Assembly: GCA_037189985.1 (NCBI GenBank)
Contig: JBBCJX010000014.1
Location: forward strand, 62,001-126,000
DNA from: UBA2031 sp037189985
Lineage (GTDB): Bacteria; Pseudomonadota; Gammaproteobacteria; Pseudomonadales; Moraxellaceae
Direction: 5' to 3'
DNA length: 64,000 nucleotides
The position numbers and the translations under genes are program-made. Positions 33,276 through 41,907 of this stretch are shown here, in pieces. Within the stretch, counting starts at the first letter, position 1, and each line of letters begins with the position of its first letter. The notes beneath the pieces are model-generated. The model had not been told where the DNA came from. It saw nothing but the letters and a program-made list of their open reading frames with translations, and ran no database searches.

Positions 33276-33893
33276 ATGCGCCACCTGCTTGTCACTTTGC
33301 TTGCCCTCGCCACACTGGCTCTGGGCGGCTGCGGCTACAACACCCTGCAAGGTCAGGACGAGGCCATCAATGCGGCCTGGTCCGAGGTTCTCAACCAGTA
33401 CCAGCGCCGTGCCGATCTGGTACCCAACCTCGTGAACGTGGTGAAAGGCTATGCCTCTCACGAGAAGGAAGTACTGACCTCGGTAACCGAGGCCCGTGCG
33501 GGCGTCGGCAGCGTGAAGGCTGATGCCTCACTGCTCAACGACGAAGCCGCCTTCAAGAAATTCCAGCAGGCCCAGGGCGAAATGAGCTCGGCGCTTTCCC
33601 GCCTGCTGGTGGTGGCCGAGAACTATCCACAGCTCAAGGCAGACGCCAATTTCCGTGACCTCCAGGCCCAGCTGGAAGGTACTGAAAACCGCATCACGGT
33701 CGCACGCAACCGCTACATCCAGAGCGTGCAGACATACAACACCACTGTCCGCTCATTCCCGTCCAACCTAACGGCCAAGATGTTCGGCCTGAACACGCGC
33801 CCCAGCTTCACAGTCGAGAACGAGGCCGCCATCAGTAAACCGCCGGTTGTGGATTTTGGTGCCCCTGCGCCGGCATCTGCCGCCAACCCGTAA
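33276..33893 (+). CDS. lemA: LemA-family lipoprotein
   Basis: The 205-aa protein begins with a lipoprotein signal with lipobox LGGC. It is followed by the LemA four-helix region: GYNTLQGQDEAINAAWSEV, RRADLVPNLVNVVKGYA, and TENRITVARNRYIQSVQTYN. LemA proteins have N-terminal membrane anchors and an extracytoplasmic helical domain of unknown activity. A TTG six bases upstream (33270) is in frame but unneeded. It lies 64 bases upstream of the TPM-domain gene, a common LemA-TPM pairing. Confidence 0.9.
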   Translation: MRHLLVTLLALATLALGGCGYNTLQGQDEAINAAWSEVLNQYQRRADLVPNLVNVVKGYASHEKEVLTSVTEARAGVGSVKADASLLNDEAAFKKFQQAQGEMSSALSRLLVVAENYPQLKADANFRDLQAQLEGTENRITVARNRYIQSVQTYNTTVRSFPSNLTAKMFGLNTRPSFTVENEAAISKPPVVDFGAPAPASAANP

Positions 33894-33957
33894 GCTCTTC
33901 CATAGGAGTCATCCTGGCTTGATGCAAAGCCAGGACGATTCACCGCCTGGAGTTTCC

Positions 33958-34797
33958 ATGCGCCTCCTGACCGCACTGCTCATGCTTCCGCTGCTCTGGC
34001 TGACGCCAGCCTGGGCAATTGATGGCCAGGGCAATGTGCAGCCTGTACCCAGCCTCAAGGCTCCCGTCACTGACCTGGCCAGCCTGCTCAGCCCCGCAGA
34101 CGTCAGCGCCCTCAACCAAAAGCTGCTGGCCTTCTCCCAGGAAAAGGGCAGCCAGATTGCCGTACTCATCGTGCCCACCACCACGCCTGAGAATATCTTC
34201 AGCTACAGCTTCCGCGTGGCCGACAACTGGAAGCTGGGGCGCAAGGGAGTGGACGATGGCGTGCTGATGGTGATCGCCGTACAGGACCGGGCCAGCAACC
34301 TGCAGGTTGGCTATGGCCTGGAAGGCGCCATTCCGGATGCCCGCGCCAAGCAGATACTGGATGACATCATGGCACCACGCTTCAAGCAGGGTGACTTTGC
34401 CGGCGGCATCAATGCCGGAACAGATGCCTTGGCCGCACTCATCAAGGGTGAAAACCTGCCCGCAGCGAGCAGCTCACGCCATGATGCCAAGGCCAGCGAG
34501 GGCATCATGCTCATTGCTGTGGTGATAGGCGTGATCGCCGGACTCATCCTGCGCGCCACGCTGGGCAAGGTAGCCGGAAGTCTGGGAGGCGGAGCTGTCG
34601 CTCTCGCTGCGGCCCTTCTGCTAGGCGCGGCGGTGGGTGTCGCCATTACCGCTGCTGTCTTTGCCCTGCTGGTAGCCAGCGGCAGCCTGCAGGGTGGCGC
34701 GGCCCTTGGCGGCATGGGTCGAGGGGGATTTGGTGGCGGCGGCTTTGGCGGCGGAGGCGGTGGATTTGGCGGAGGCGGAGCCTCGGGGCGCTGGTAG
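33958..34797 (+). CDS. TPM-domain (YgcG-like) membrane protein
   Basis: The 279-aa protein (true start 33958) has a signal peptide ending in AWA, the TPM domain (about residues 32-150) with VTDLASLLSPADVSALN, SFRVADNWKLGRKGVDDGVL and AIPDARAKQILDDIM, then membrane helices near 185-245. A C-terminal Gly-rich tail of GGGFGG repeats follows (about 255-275), characteristic of YgcG-type proteins. Related TPM proteins act in photosystem repair in plants; the bacterial role is not known. It forms a unit with LemA. Confidence 0.9.
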   Translation: MRLLTALLMLPLLWLTPAWAIDGQGNVQPVPSLKAPVTDLASLLSPADVSALNQKLLAFSQEKGSQIAVLIVPTTTPENIFSYSFRVADNWKLGRKGVDDGVLMVIAVQDRASNLQVGYGLEGAIPDARAKQILDDIMAPRFKQGDFAGGINAGTDALAALIKGENLPAASSSRHDAKASEGIMLIAVVIGVIAGLILRATLGKVAGSLGGGAVALAAALLLGAAVGVAITAAVFALLVASGSLQGGAALGGMGRGGFGGGGFGGGGGGFGGGGASGRW

Positions 34798-34881
34798 CCA
34801 CCCACTTACCAGCCGCTCCCGCAAACGCTGGAACCTGGCAGCCCATACACTTTTGCATCGTCAGGACGAGCCTCAAGCTCA

Positions 34882-35373
34882 TCACCCTCCCTGGACAGCT
34901 TCGCTCTTTTCACGTGCTTGGCGTTGAAGCACAAAGCGGCGCATCTGCCACGACAGCCCCTTGAGCCCCAGCCCACTCAGCCACATGGCAAGAGGCAGGG
35001 CACGCGCCATGGGACCATGACCTTCCACGGTAGACGTCCAGACCATGCGGGTTCCCCCCGGCACGGCCTCAAACGCCATGCGCCCACCCTGATGACGGAG
35101 CGGCAAAGGCCAGCTCACAAAGCGGTAGTCCCAGAAATGCGGGTACTGCACTGCCGTGACCTCCTCCTGTACCGCCATTACACCCAGGTCAATCTCGCGC
35201 ACTGCTCCCTCACCCCAAACAGGATTCGTCTGACCAGGACGAATCAGGGCCGTACCACGCACACCAGACAGCCGGCGATATGTCTCGTAATGGGTAAAAA
35301 CCTCGAAAACGAGGGCGGGTGGTGCCGCAATGAAAATGCGGGAAACGGCAGTGTGGCGGGTCAATGCTGTCAT
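34882..35373 (-). CDS. SRPBCC family protein, second copy
   Basis: The 163-aa protein begins SRIFIAAPPALVFEVFTHYE, typical of the SRPBCC/START-like fold, and ends with a long C-terminal helix rich in Arg and Leu (LKGLSWQMRRFVLQRQA). The pocket-forming strands are visible in the middle (GEGAVREIDLGVMAVQEEV). Ligand unknown. It lies convergent to the TPM gene and divergent from the hotdog-fold gene at 35476. Confidence 0.82.
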   Translation of the reverse strand: MTALTRHTAVSRIFIAAPPALVFEVFTHYETYRRLSGVRGTALIRPGQTNPVWGEGAVREIDLGVMAVQEEVTAVQYPHFWDYRFVSWPLPLRHQGGRMAFEAVPGGTRMVWTSTVEGHGPMARALPLAMWLSGLGLKGLSWQMRRFVLQRQAREKSEAVQGG

Positions 35374-35475
35374 GGGCTCCTCTCCGGGCCATCGCCGGCT
35401 TGCTGCGGGCAGACAAATAGAACATTATTCTAGAAAAACATCCACCCTTAACTCGACCAACCAAGAACCATTGCC

Positions 35476-35937
35476 ATGATGAATGCCCTCGCCCTTTTCA
35501 ATCGCTTCAAGTCCTATCCTGCCGGGACCTGGCTGTTCAGCCGGGGGCTGTGTACGGCAGCTCCCTACTTCAAAAGCATCCGGCCGCACGTCACCGAGCT
35601 GGCGCCAGGCCTAGCACGGGTTCACATGCGCAAGCGGCGTGCCGTGGAGAACCATCTGCACACCGTGCATGCCATCGCCATGTGCAACATGGCCGAGCTG
35701 GCCGGTGGTCTGGTCACTGACGTTTCCGTACCCAAGGGCGCACGCTGGATTCCCTCGGGCATGACCGTGGAATACCTGGCCAAGGCTAAGACCGATCTGG
35801 TCGCCACCTCTGATGGCCGCGACATCGACTGGAACCAGGAAGGTAATATCGTGGTGCCGGTGAGCGTGCACGATACGGCCGGGACCGAAGTGTTCCGTGC
35901 CCGGATCACCATGAACGTAAAGCACGCCAAAGGCTGA
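35476..35937 (+). CDS. DUF4442 / hotdog-fold thioesterase-like protein
   Basis: The 153-aa protein has the features of DUF4442 hotdog proteins: a long N-terminal helix region, then VENHLHTVHAIAMCNMAELA (about residues 57-76), where the hotdog helix and the NxxHTVHA segment form the putative active site. The strand IVVPVSVHDTAGTEVFRARI follows near the end. The substrate is probably a CoA or ACP thioester, but is unknown. A hairpin cluster follows at 35968-36000. Confidence 0.8.
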   Translation: MMNALALFNRFKSYPAGTWLFSRGLCTAAPYFKSIRPHVTELAPGLARVHMRKRRAVENHLHTVHAIAMCNMAELAGGLVTDVSVPKGARWIPSGMTVEYLAKAKTDLVATSDGRDIDWNQEGNIVVPVSVHDTAGTEVFRARITMNVKHAKG

Positions 35938-35967
35938 ATCCGGGGCCGCTTTCCATATGCCGCATGG

Positions 35968-36000
35968 GTCCCGGCATACGCCGGGACAGCAGGCTCCTGC
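35968..36000. repeat. REP-like double hairpin
   Basis: GTCCCGGC-ATAC-GCCGGGAC (35968-35987) is followed immediately by GCAGG-CT-CCTGC (35989-36000). Two adjacent GC-rich hairpins after a stop codon, without a T-run, resemble a REP-type intergenic palindrome; translation of the minus strand gives the familiar PAYAGT-like string seen in dispersed repeats. It could also help transcription termination or mRNA stability. Confidence 0.5.
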
Positions 36001-36094
36001 AAAACAAAAAACCCTTCCTGTCAGCAGTCTGGCAAATCTGACGGTCAAACAGGGGAACCGCTACACTGCGCACCTCTGACCCGCAGGAGCTCCC

Positions 36095-37021
36095 GTGTCT
36101 GCCATCCTTTCCGTGCAAGGCCTGACCAAGACCTATGCCTCCGGCCATGCCGCGCTGAAGAACATCAACCTTGATATCAACCGTGGCGAGATTTTCGCCC
36201 TGCTGGGCCCGAACGGGGCCGGCAAGACCACGCTCATCAGTATTGTCTGCGGCATCGTGAATCCTGGCAGTGGCCGCGTGGTGGCCGACGGGCACGACAT
36301 CGTGGCCGACTTCCGCCCGGCCCGCACGAAGATCGGTCTGGTGCCACAGGAGCTCAGCACGGATGCTTTTGAAACCGTCTGGGCCACGGTCAATTTCAGC
36401 CGCGGCCTGTTTGGCAAGGCACCCAATCCCGAATTGATCGAAAAAATCCTGCGCGACCTGTCCCTCTGGGACAAGAAGGACGCCAAGATCATGGCGCTTT
36501 CCGGCGGCATGAAGCGGCGCGTGATGATTGCCAAGGCGCTTTCGCACGAGCCCAGCATCCTCTTCTTGGACGAACCCAGCGCGGGCGTGGATGTGGAATT
36601 GCGACACGACATGTGGGAAATGGTGCGGCGCCTGCGCGATAGCGGCGTCACCATCATCCTGACCACGCACTACATCGAGGAAGCCGAAGAAATGGCCGAC
36701 CGTATCGGCGTGATCAGCAAAGGTGAACTCATTCTGGTGGAAGAAAAGAAAACGCTGATGCGCAAGCTCGGCAAGAAGCAGCTCACCCTGCACCTGCGCC
36801 AGCCACTGGCCGAGGTGCCGCCGGGCTTGTCGGAATATGCACTTGAGTTGACAGCCGACGGCCTGTCCCTTGTCTACACCTTCGACGTGCAGAGCGAAGA
36901 CACCGGTATCGCACTGCTGCTGCGCCGGCTGGAAGAGCAAGGCATTGCCTACAAAGACCTGCAATCCAGCCAGAGTTCGCTGGAAGACATTTTCGTCAAT
37001 CTGGTGAGGGCACGCGCATGA
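36095..37021 (+). CDS. ABC-2 type exporter ATP-binding protein (YadG-like)
   Basis: The 308-aa ATPase begins at GTG 36095 after AGGAG. Walker A GPNGAGKTT (about 41-49), Q-loop VPQELS, signature LSGGMKRRVMIA near 141-152 and Walker B LFLDEPSAGVD near 161-171 are all intact. It is of the CcmA/YadG type that pairs with a six-TM permease. Its TGA overlaps the permease ATG (ATGA at 37018). Substrate unknown. Export across the inner membrane is expected. Confidence 0.93.
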   Translation: MSAILSVQGLTKTYASGHAALKNINLDINRGEIFALLGPNGAGKTTLISIVCGIVNPGSGRVVADGHDIVADFRPARTKIGLVPQELSTDAFETVWATVNFSRGLFGKAPNPELIEKILRDLSLWDKKDAKIMALSGGMKRRVMIAKALSHEPSILFLDEPSAGVDVELRHDMWEMVRRLRDSGVTIILTTHYIEEAEEMADRIGVISKGELILVEEKKTLMRKLGKKQLTLHLRQPLAEVPPGLSEYALELTADGLSLVYTFDVQSEDTGIALLLRRLEEQGIAYKDLQSSQSSLEDIFVNLVRARA

Positions 37022-37785
37022 GCCTGAATGTCTACGCCATCCGCGCCATCTACCACTTCGAGCTGGCACGTACTTTCCGCACGCTGATGCAGAGCATCGC
37101 CTCGCCAGTGATTTCCACTTCGCTGTATTTTGTGGTCTTCGGGGCAGCCATCGGCTCGCACATGAACGCGATTGACGGCGTGAGCTACGGCGCCTTCATC
37201 ATTCCCGGCCTGATCATGCTGACCATGCTCACGGAAAGCATCTCCAATGCCTCCTTCGGCATCTACATGCCAAAATGGTCCGGCACGATTTACGAGCTGC
37301 TTTCCGCGCCGGTTTCTTATCTCGAAGTGGTGATCGGCTATGTGGGCGCCGCTGCCACCAAGTCGCTGATGATCGGCCTGCTCATGCTGCTCACGGCAAG
37401 GCTGTTTGTAAATTATGAAATCGCTCACCCGTTCTGGATGATCTGCTTTCTGGTGCTCACGGCCGTCACCTTCAGTCTCTTCGGCTTCCTGATCGGCATC
37501 TGGGCAGACAGTTGGGAAAAGCTGCAGGTGATTCCGCTGATGATCGTCACACCACTCACCTTTCTGGGCGGCAGCTTCTATTCCATCAGCATGCTGCCAC
37601 CGGTCTGGCAGACACTCTCGCTCTTCAATCCGGTGGTCTATCTCATAAGCGCTTTCCGCTGGAGCTTTTACGGCACCTCCGATGTCAGCGTGGGCCTGAG
37701 CGCTGCGATGATCCTGCTGTTCCTGAGCCTCTGCATGATTGCTGTATGGTGGGTGTTCAAGACCGGTTACCGGCTGAAAACCTGA
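37018..37785 (+). CDS. ABC-2 type transporter permease (YadH-like)
   Basis: The 255-aa membrane protein has six hydrophobic segments and the ABC-2 motif region IIPGLIMLTMLTESISNASF and LGGSFYSISMLPPVWQTL, typical of YadH/DrrB-like permeases. It is translationally coupled to the upstream ATPase. Its stop lies within the 3' end of the convergent AraC gene: the two coding regions overlap by 19 bases (37767-37785). Confidence 0.92.
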   Translation: MSLNVYAIRAIYHFELARTFRTLMQSIASPVISTSLYFVVFGAAIGSHMNAIDGVSYGAFIIPGLIMLTMLTESISNASFGIYMPKWSGTIYELLSAPVSYLEVVIGYVGAAATKSLMIGLLMLLTARLFVNYEIAHPFWMICFLVLTAVTFSLFGFLIGIWADSWEKLQVIPLMIVTPLTFLGGSFYSISMLPPVWQTLSLFNPVVYLISAFRWSFYGTSDVSVGLSAAMILLFLSLCMIAVWWVFKTGYRLKT

Positions 37786-38879
37786 GCCTTCGGAGAAGCC
37801 TGCAGACCCTCCTGGAATTCAGTGGGAGAGCACCCCGTCCAGCGGCGGAAGGACTTGGCAAACGCCGACGAATCCGAAAAGCCCAGCATCAGGCCCAGCT
37901 CGGTGACCGAAGCACCGCCCCGCTGGAAATATTCGCGCGCCAGCTTCTCCCGCACGTTGTCCAGTTCCTGCTGGTAAGTCGTGCCATCCTCCGCCAGCTT
38001 GCGGCGCAGCGTGCGCCCGCTCATGCCGAGGTCGCTGGCAGCCCGCTCCAGTGACGGAAAGGCACCGTAGTAACGCACCAGCAGCCTGCGCAAGCGCAAG
38101 GGAAGCAGCCTGATGGCGCGTGTGGGAATGTTCTCGAACAGCGTTTTCTCAGCGGCCATCGCCATTAACCGGTTGGCCAGTGGCAACTCGTAGTGTGCCA
38201 GGGAAGGATCACCCACCAGCGCCGTTTCCGCCTGGCCAAAGCGCACGGGGCAGCGGAAGTAGCGGCGATAGATATGCCCCCAAGCCGGCTCCGGATAGCT
38301 GAAGCGTACCTCAGTGAGTTCGTGATCGCCCTCAACCAGATGCGAAAAAATGTTGTAGAAGCTGACCATGTTCAGCTCCATGAAAAAATGCGTATAGGGC
38401 GACAGCGAAATGTTCTCGCTGATGACAAAGCGGGCTTCGTTTTCCTCCACCACGCCATCCATGTCCAGCGCGGGAAACAACTCCGTGCAAAAACGCCTTA
38501 TGGTTTCCAGACAGCCCTGCAGCGTGGGCTGCGTCACCGCCGCCACACCGGCCATGCCATGGTGGGAAATCGTCATGAGATTGCCCATGGCAAGACCCAG
38601 ATAAGGCATTTCCAGTGCCTTCACCGCCTGGTCCACCAAGGCAGTCACCTGTCGTGCGCTGATGAAGCAGCCGGTATCGCCGGGCAGGTAATGAATGTCT
38701 GCACTGCGGTAGAAGTCGTTCTGGTCAATGCCGACAATGGCTTCCAGAAATTCGTGCGGATTGTGGGGAGTGATCTGGCTGCGCCGCATCAACCAGTCGA
38801 TATCCAGCTGCAAGCTCTTGCGCAGATCGAAATAGGTCTGAATGTGACCCAAGGGAATACATTCGGTATCAATATCCAT
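37767..38879 (-). CDS. AraC-family regulator (OruR/ArgR-like)
   Basis: GGAGGT five bases before ATG 38879 sets the start and gives 370 residues; the in-frame ATG at 38975 has no ribosome site. The N-terminal arabinose-binding-like domain (PF12625 type, about 20-210) is followed by the C-terminal double HTH with LGMSGRTLRRKLAEDGTTY and LGFSDSSAFAKSFRRWTG. Such regulators sense amino acids or fatty-acid-like molecules and occur widely in Pseudomonadales. The ligand here is unknown. It could regulate the divergent or adjacent lipase genes, but nothing proves it. Confidence 0.9.
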   Translation of the reverse strand: MDIDTECIPLGHIQTYFDLRKSLQLDIDWLMRRSQITPHNPHEFLEAIVGIDQNDFYRSADIHYLPGDTGCFISARQVTALVDQAVKALEMPYLGLAMGNLMTISHHGMAGVAAVTQPTLQGCLETIRRFCTELFPALDMDGVVEENEARFVISENISLSPYTHFFMELNMVSFYNIFSHLVEGDHELTEVRFSYPEPAWGHIYRRYFRCPVRFGQAETALVGDPSLAHYELPLANRLMAMAAEKTLFENIPTRAIRLLPLRLRRLLVRYYGAFPSLERAASDLGMSGRTLRRKLAEDGTTYQQELDNVREKLAREYFQRGGASVTELGLMLGFSDSSAFAKSFRRWTGCSPTEFQEGLQASPKAQVFSR

Positions 38880-38981
38880 CCGACACCTCCGCAGGTTTTC
38901 TTTTTTTAAGGGGGCGGAGCCATGCAACATGACCATGGCATTGTGCGAGAGCCTCCCTTTGCCGGCAACGACCATGCATCG

Positions 38982-39599
38982 TCAAGGCTGCTTTTGCCCG
39001 TCTCCCGGTTGCAAGAGGCGCATACCGCCAAGGCGGTCCGCCTCTTCCCCAAGACGCCGGACTCGCTGCTGCGGATCCGGCTCCAGCATGCCCAGCAACT
39101 CTTCCTGCAAGCGTCTGGCCTCGTCGACACCGATCGCCTCATCCCCGACATGGTCCGGCAGCTCTTGTAACAACTCTCCTGCCAACACCTGTCGCTGGCT
39201 GGTGCCCCAGGAGGCAGCAGACTGACGCCACTGCTCAAGCTGCTTGGAGAAACGCAGATTGTTGACTAGACGCGTCAGCTCACGCGCGGGATCCTCATGC
39301 TGAGCCGCCACGCCCTGCAGGGCCTGCCACTCCAGTCGCGAAACAAAATCGGGGCGTTCCGTAACCGGCCCCGGGCGATAATCCCCTGATGACGATGCCA
39401 GCGCCGCCTCGGCCTCACGCTGGCCCACCTCCATCCTGGCGACCGCGGCATCAGATGCTGCCTCCGGCACTGCTGCCGCCTCCCGATCTTCCTGCTTCTG
39501 ACAGCCCACCACGGCCAGCGCCACCACCAGCGTCCATGCAGCAGCACAACCACGGGCACCAAGCATGCGCCACCCCATTTTTATTGCCCGATCGTGCAT
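38982..39599 (-). CDS. Hypothetical lipoprotein-like protein after the lipase gene
   Basis: GAGGTGACC before ATG 39599 gives 205 residues. A hydrophobic segment ending in ALAVVGCQ marks a lipoprotein signal (Cys about residue 33). The rest is highly charged and helical (LEWQALQGVAAQHEDPARE, LLGMLEPDPQQRVRRLGEE). Small size, helical content and location just downstream of the secreted lipase suggest a possible lipase chaperone (LifO-like) role, but the RXXFDY-type motif of lipase foldases is not seen. Function therefore unproven. Confidence 0.6.
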   Translation of the reverse strand: MHDRAIKMGWRMLGARGCAAAWTLVVALAVVGCQKQEDREAAAVPEAASDAAVARMEVGQREAEAALASSSGDYRPGPVTERPDFVSRLEWQALQGVAAQHEDPARELTRLVNNLRFSKQLEQWRQSAASWGTSQRQVLAGELLQELPDHVGDEAIGVDEARRLQEELLGMLEPDPQQRVRRLGEEADRLGGMRLLQPGDGQKQP

Positions 39600-39635
39600 A
39601 AGGTCACCTCGCTTTCTCTTGCATCCCACCAAACG

Positions 39636-39665
39636 GAAAAACCCGCCGGTGCTTGCACCGGCGGG
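39636..39665 (-). terminator. Terminator after the lipase gene
   Basis: On the minus strand CCCGCCGGTGC and GCACCGGCGGG pair (39642-39665; 11-bp stem with a two-base loop) and are followed by TTTTT. It lies 20 bases downstream of the lipase stop codon at 39685 and just upstream of the next gene on the same strand. Confidence 0.85.
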
Positions 39666-39684
39666 TGGTTTCAAGCGGCCGCGC

Positions 39685-41493
39685 TTACCACAGGGTGGGA
39701 GCAGGCGGCTTCACGGTAAAGCTGTAGGTCTGGCCCGGGCCGGACATCAGCGTGGTGAAGAGGCCATTCAGCAATCCACAGCCGGTCATGGACGGGAATG
39801 TCGTGACCCCGGTGAAGTTGAGGTTGCCATTGCCCAGCGAAGAAATCGGCCCCTCGAAATTGATGGGCAACTGCACGGGCGAAGAAGTCTGGCATCCCAT
39901 GGGAATCTGCAGGATCCAGGCACCTGCCGACACCACACGGATATTCACGCGGGCCGAGCCGTTCACGCGCAGGATGCCGTTTTCATCCAGCGATGCCGTG
40001 CCCGTTGTCGTGCCTACCGGCGCCACTTCCAGCTTCACGTCTGCCGGCAGGCCGGCAATCTTCAGGTTGGTCGTGAAGGTGGGGATGGACATGGTGCCGC
40101 TCAGGGTACGGGCCGTCATGTCGGTATCCGCTGTGAACGTGGCAGCACCCGGCAGCGCCACGGACTGCTTCAAGGTCTTGAGGCCAATATTGCCGGAGAG
40201 GTTCCAGTCTTTGAGCGAGACCACAAAATTGCCTCCACCGGGATTGGCGGTGGACTTGGGTTCGCGCGCCAGCGTGACACAGGTGCCCAGCGTGATCCGC
40301 CCGGCAAAGCGGTCCGCCAGCCAGCCCAGCACATGCGGTGCCGCCTGGAACTGCGTGGCGATGTGTTCGCTGGGGTAGACCGCAAACGTCACGTTGCCGA
40401 ACTTGCTGCAGTATTTTTTCTTGAGTGCGGCGTGCTGCTCGATGGGAATGAACTCGTCAGCCTGGCCGTGGTACTGGTAGAGCGGCACCGGAATACGCGT
40501 ATTTCCCAGATTCTGCGCTTGCAGGGTCTGGTTCACGGACGGCATGGCAATGAGTTGTGCGAGCGGCTGGTTGCCTACGGTGTACTCGGCAATGTTCCGG
40601 TTCATGAACTCGAACAGCGACTCGAACACACAGGTCGACTTGCCCCGGGCGATGGCTGCCTGGCCGTTGGCATTGGCCAGCGTGCCGAGCGGAATGCCCG
40701 CCGGATACTGCTGGGCCAGACCGATCACGCCACCCAACAGGAAAGCGGCACCCGCGCTGCCATCCAGATAGTGCGCCGTGGTGATGAAATCTGCCGGCGT
40801 ACCACCCGCCGCCACGCCCACAAGATTAAGGCCGGGGGCATAGCTGTCCTTGATCTCACCGGCCCAGGCGGCTGTCTGACCGCCCTGTGAATACCCCCAG
40901 ATCGCCGTCTTGGCATTGCTGCTGATGCCGGCACCGGGAATCTGGGTAGCCGCCCGGAAGATGTCCAGCACCGCCTGCCCTTGGGCGCGGCCGGCGAGAT
41001 AGGTCGGCGAATCGCCCGTGGTATAGCCCGGATTGTCGCTGACCAGCACGGCATAGCCTGCCTTGATGGCGGCAGCGATATTGGCGGTTTCATAGTCCGA
41101 GCCCCGTGCCATCTGCACGGAGGGAGCACAACCCTGGGCCAGACCATGAGTGCCTACGGCATAGCCGACCACCGGCCGGGAACCACTCCCGGTCCAGGCG
41201 GCCGCCGGCACGACCACCGTGCCGGTGACCACATTGGCCGCTCCCACGGCATCGGTAGAGCGGTACACCACATTCCAGGCCTGGACAGCAGGAGCCCCGT
41301 TGCCTAATTGCACCACGGCCGGGCGGGAGCGCAGCAAATCCCCCTTGTTGCTGGCAGGAGAAAGCGAGGGCGCCAGATAGAACGCCAGATCAACCGCATC
41401 CAGGGCGGGGGCGGCAACGGCCACCGGGGAAGGCAGGAAAAAAGCGGCAAGCAGGCCCAGGAGGGCAGGCTTGCGCAAGTGAACACGATTCAT
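39685..41493 (-). CDS. Secreted lipase (LIP family)
   Basis: ATG 41493, six bases after GGAGG, gives 602 residues; an upstream ATG pair at 41514 is less favoured. A signal peptide ends in VAVAA. The alpha/beta-hydrolase core shows the nucleophile elbow GYSQGG near residue 203, AGGTPADF, and later PLYQYHGQADEFIP with the catalytic Asp, then PSEHIATQ for the His. This fits the secretory lipase (PF03583) family. A C-terminal ~200 residues form a beta-rich extra domain that is not part of the classical fold. The enzyme should hydrolyse triacylglycerols outside the cell. Confidence 0.88.
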   Translation of the reverse strand: MNRVHLRKPALLGLLAAFFLPSPVAVAAPALDAVDLAFYLAPSLSPASNKGDLLRSRPAVVQLGNGAPAVQAWNVVYRSTDAVGAANVVTGTVVVPAAAWTGSGSRPVVGYAVGTHGLAQGCAPSVQMARGSDYETANIAAAIKAGYAVLVSDNPGYTTGDSPTYLAGRAQGQAVLDIFRAATQIPGAGISSNAKTAIWGYSQGGQTAAWAGEIKDSYAPGLNLVGVAAGGTPADFITTAHYLDGSAGAAFLLGGVIGLAQQYPAGIPLGTLANANGQAAIARGKSTCVFESLFEFMNRNIAEYTVGNQPLAQLIAMPSVNQTLQAQNLGNTRIPVPLYQYHGQADEFIPIEQHAALKKKYCSKFGNVTFAVYPSEHIATQFQAAPHVLGWLADRFAGRITLGTCVTLAREPKSTANPGGGNFVVSLKDWNLSGNIGLKTLKQSVALPGAATFTADTDMTARTLSGTMSIPTFTTNLKIAGLPADVKLEVAPVGTTTGTASLDENGILRVNGSARVNIRVVSAGAWILQIPMGCQTSSPVQLPINFEGPISSLGNGNLNFTGVTTFPSMTGCGLLNGLFTTLMSGPGQTYSFTVKPPAPTLW

Positions 41494-41907
41494 GATGGAG
41501 GTCCTCCGCATCATCGCGGTTTCTTGTTTTCAACGGGCACGATCCAGTGCCCTCAGGTCCGGGTGAAACTTCGCCCGGGCCCAAGGAATCTAGGAGTGCG
41601 CCCGCCTCCATGCAGGACTTGAACGGACAATCACCGGTTAAATCCGGCCACGGAGGCCAGGTTGGCCATGCCTCATGCCTTACCGGCCGGCAATAACCCA
41701 GGAAAATGATCAGCCTCGGCCATCATCAAGATAAAAAATGATGGAAATAAGCCCGGCCGGGCCCCGGGAACGGCTCTTGCTTCTTTAAGAGCAGGCCCCC
41801 GAAGCGTAGAATTCGCGCGCTTTCGGGGCGCTCCGCCCCACCCACCATCCGGCACGCCCCAAGTCACAAGCCAAGGTGCGTTCCAGCCGACTACCGAGGA
41901 AGCCACC
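41494..41907. other. Intergenic region between lipase and acnB
   Basis: This 414-base region has no credible gene. It contains the inverted repeat CCATCAT (41721-41727) / ATGATGG (41739-41745) with 11 bases between the arms, and a possible weak promoter TTTAAG (41784-41789) - 17 bases - TAGAAT (41807-41812) directed at acnB. Confidence 0.45.

Noticed and set aside
39565..40890. 441-codon plus-strand open frame opposite the lipase gene
   Set aside because: It is antisense to a gene with signal peptide and catalytic motifs, has Arg/His-rich composition typical of a GC-rich shadow frame, and lacks a ribosome site.
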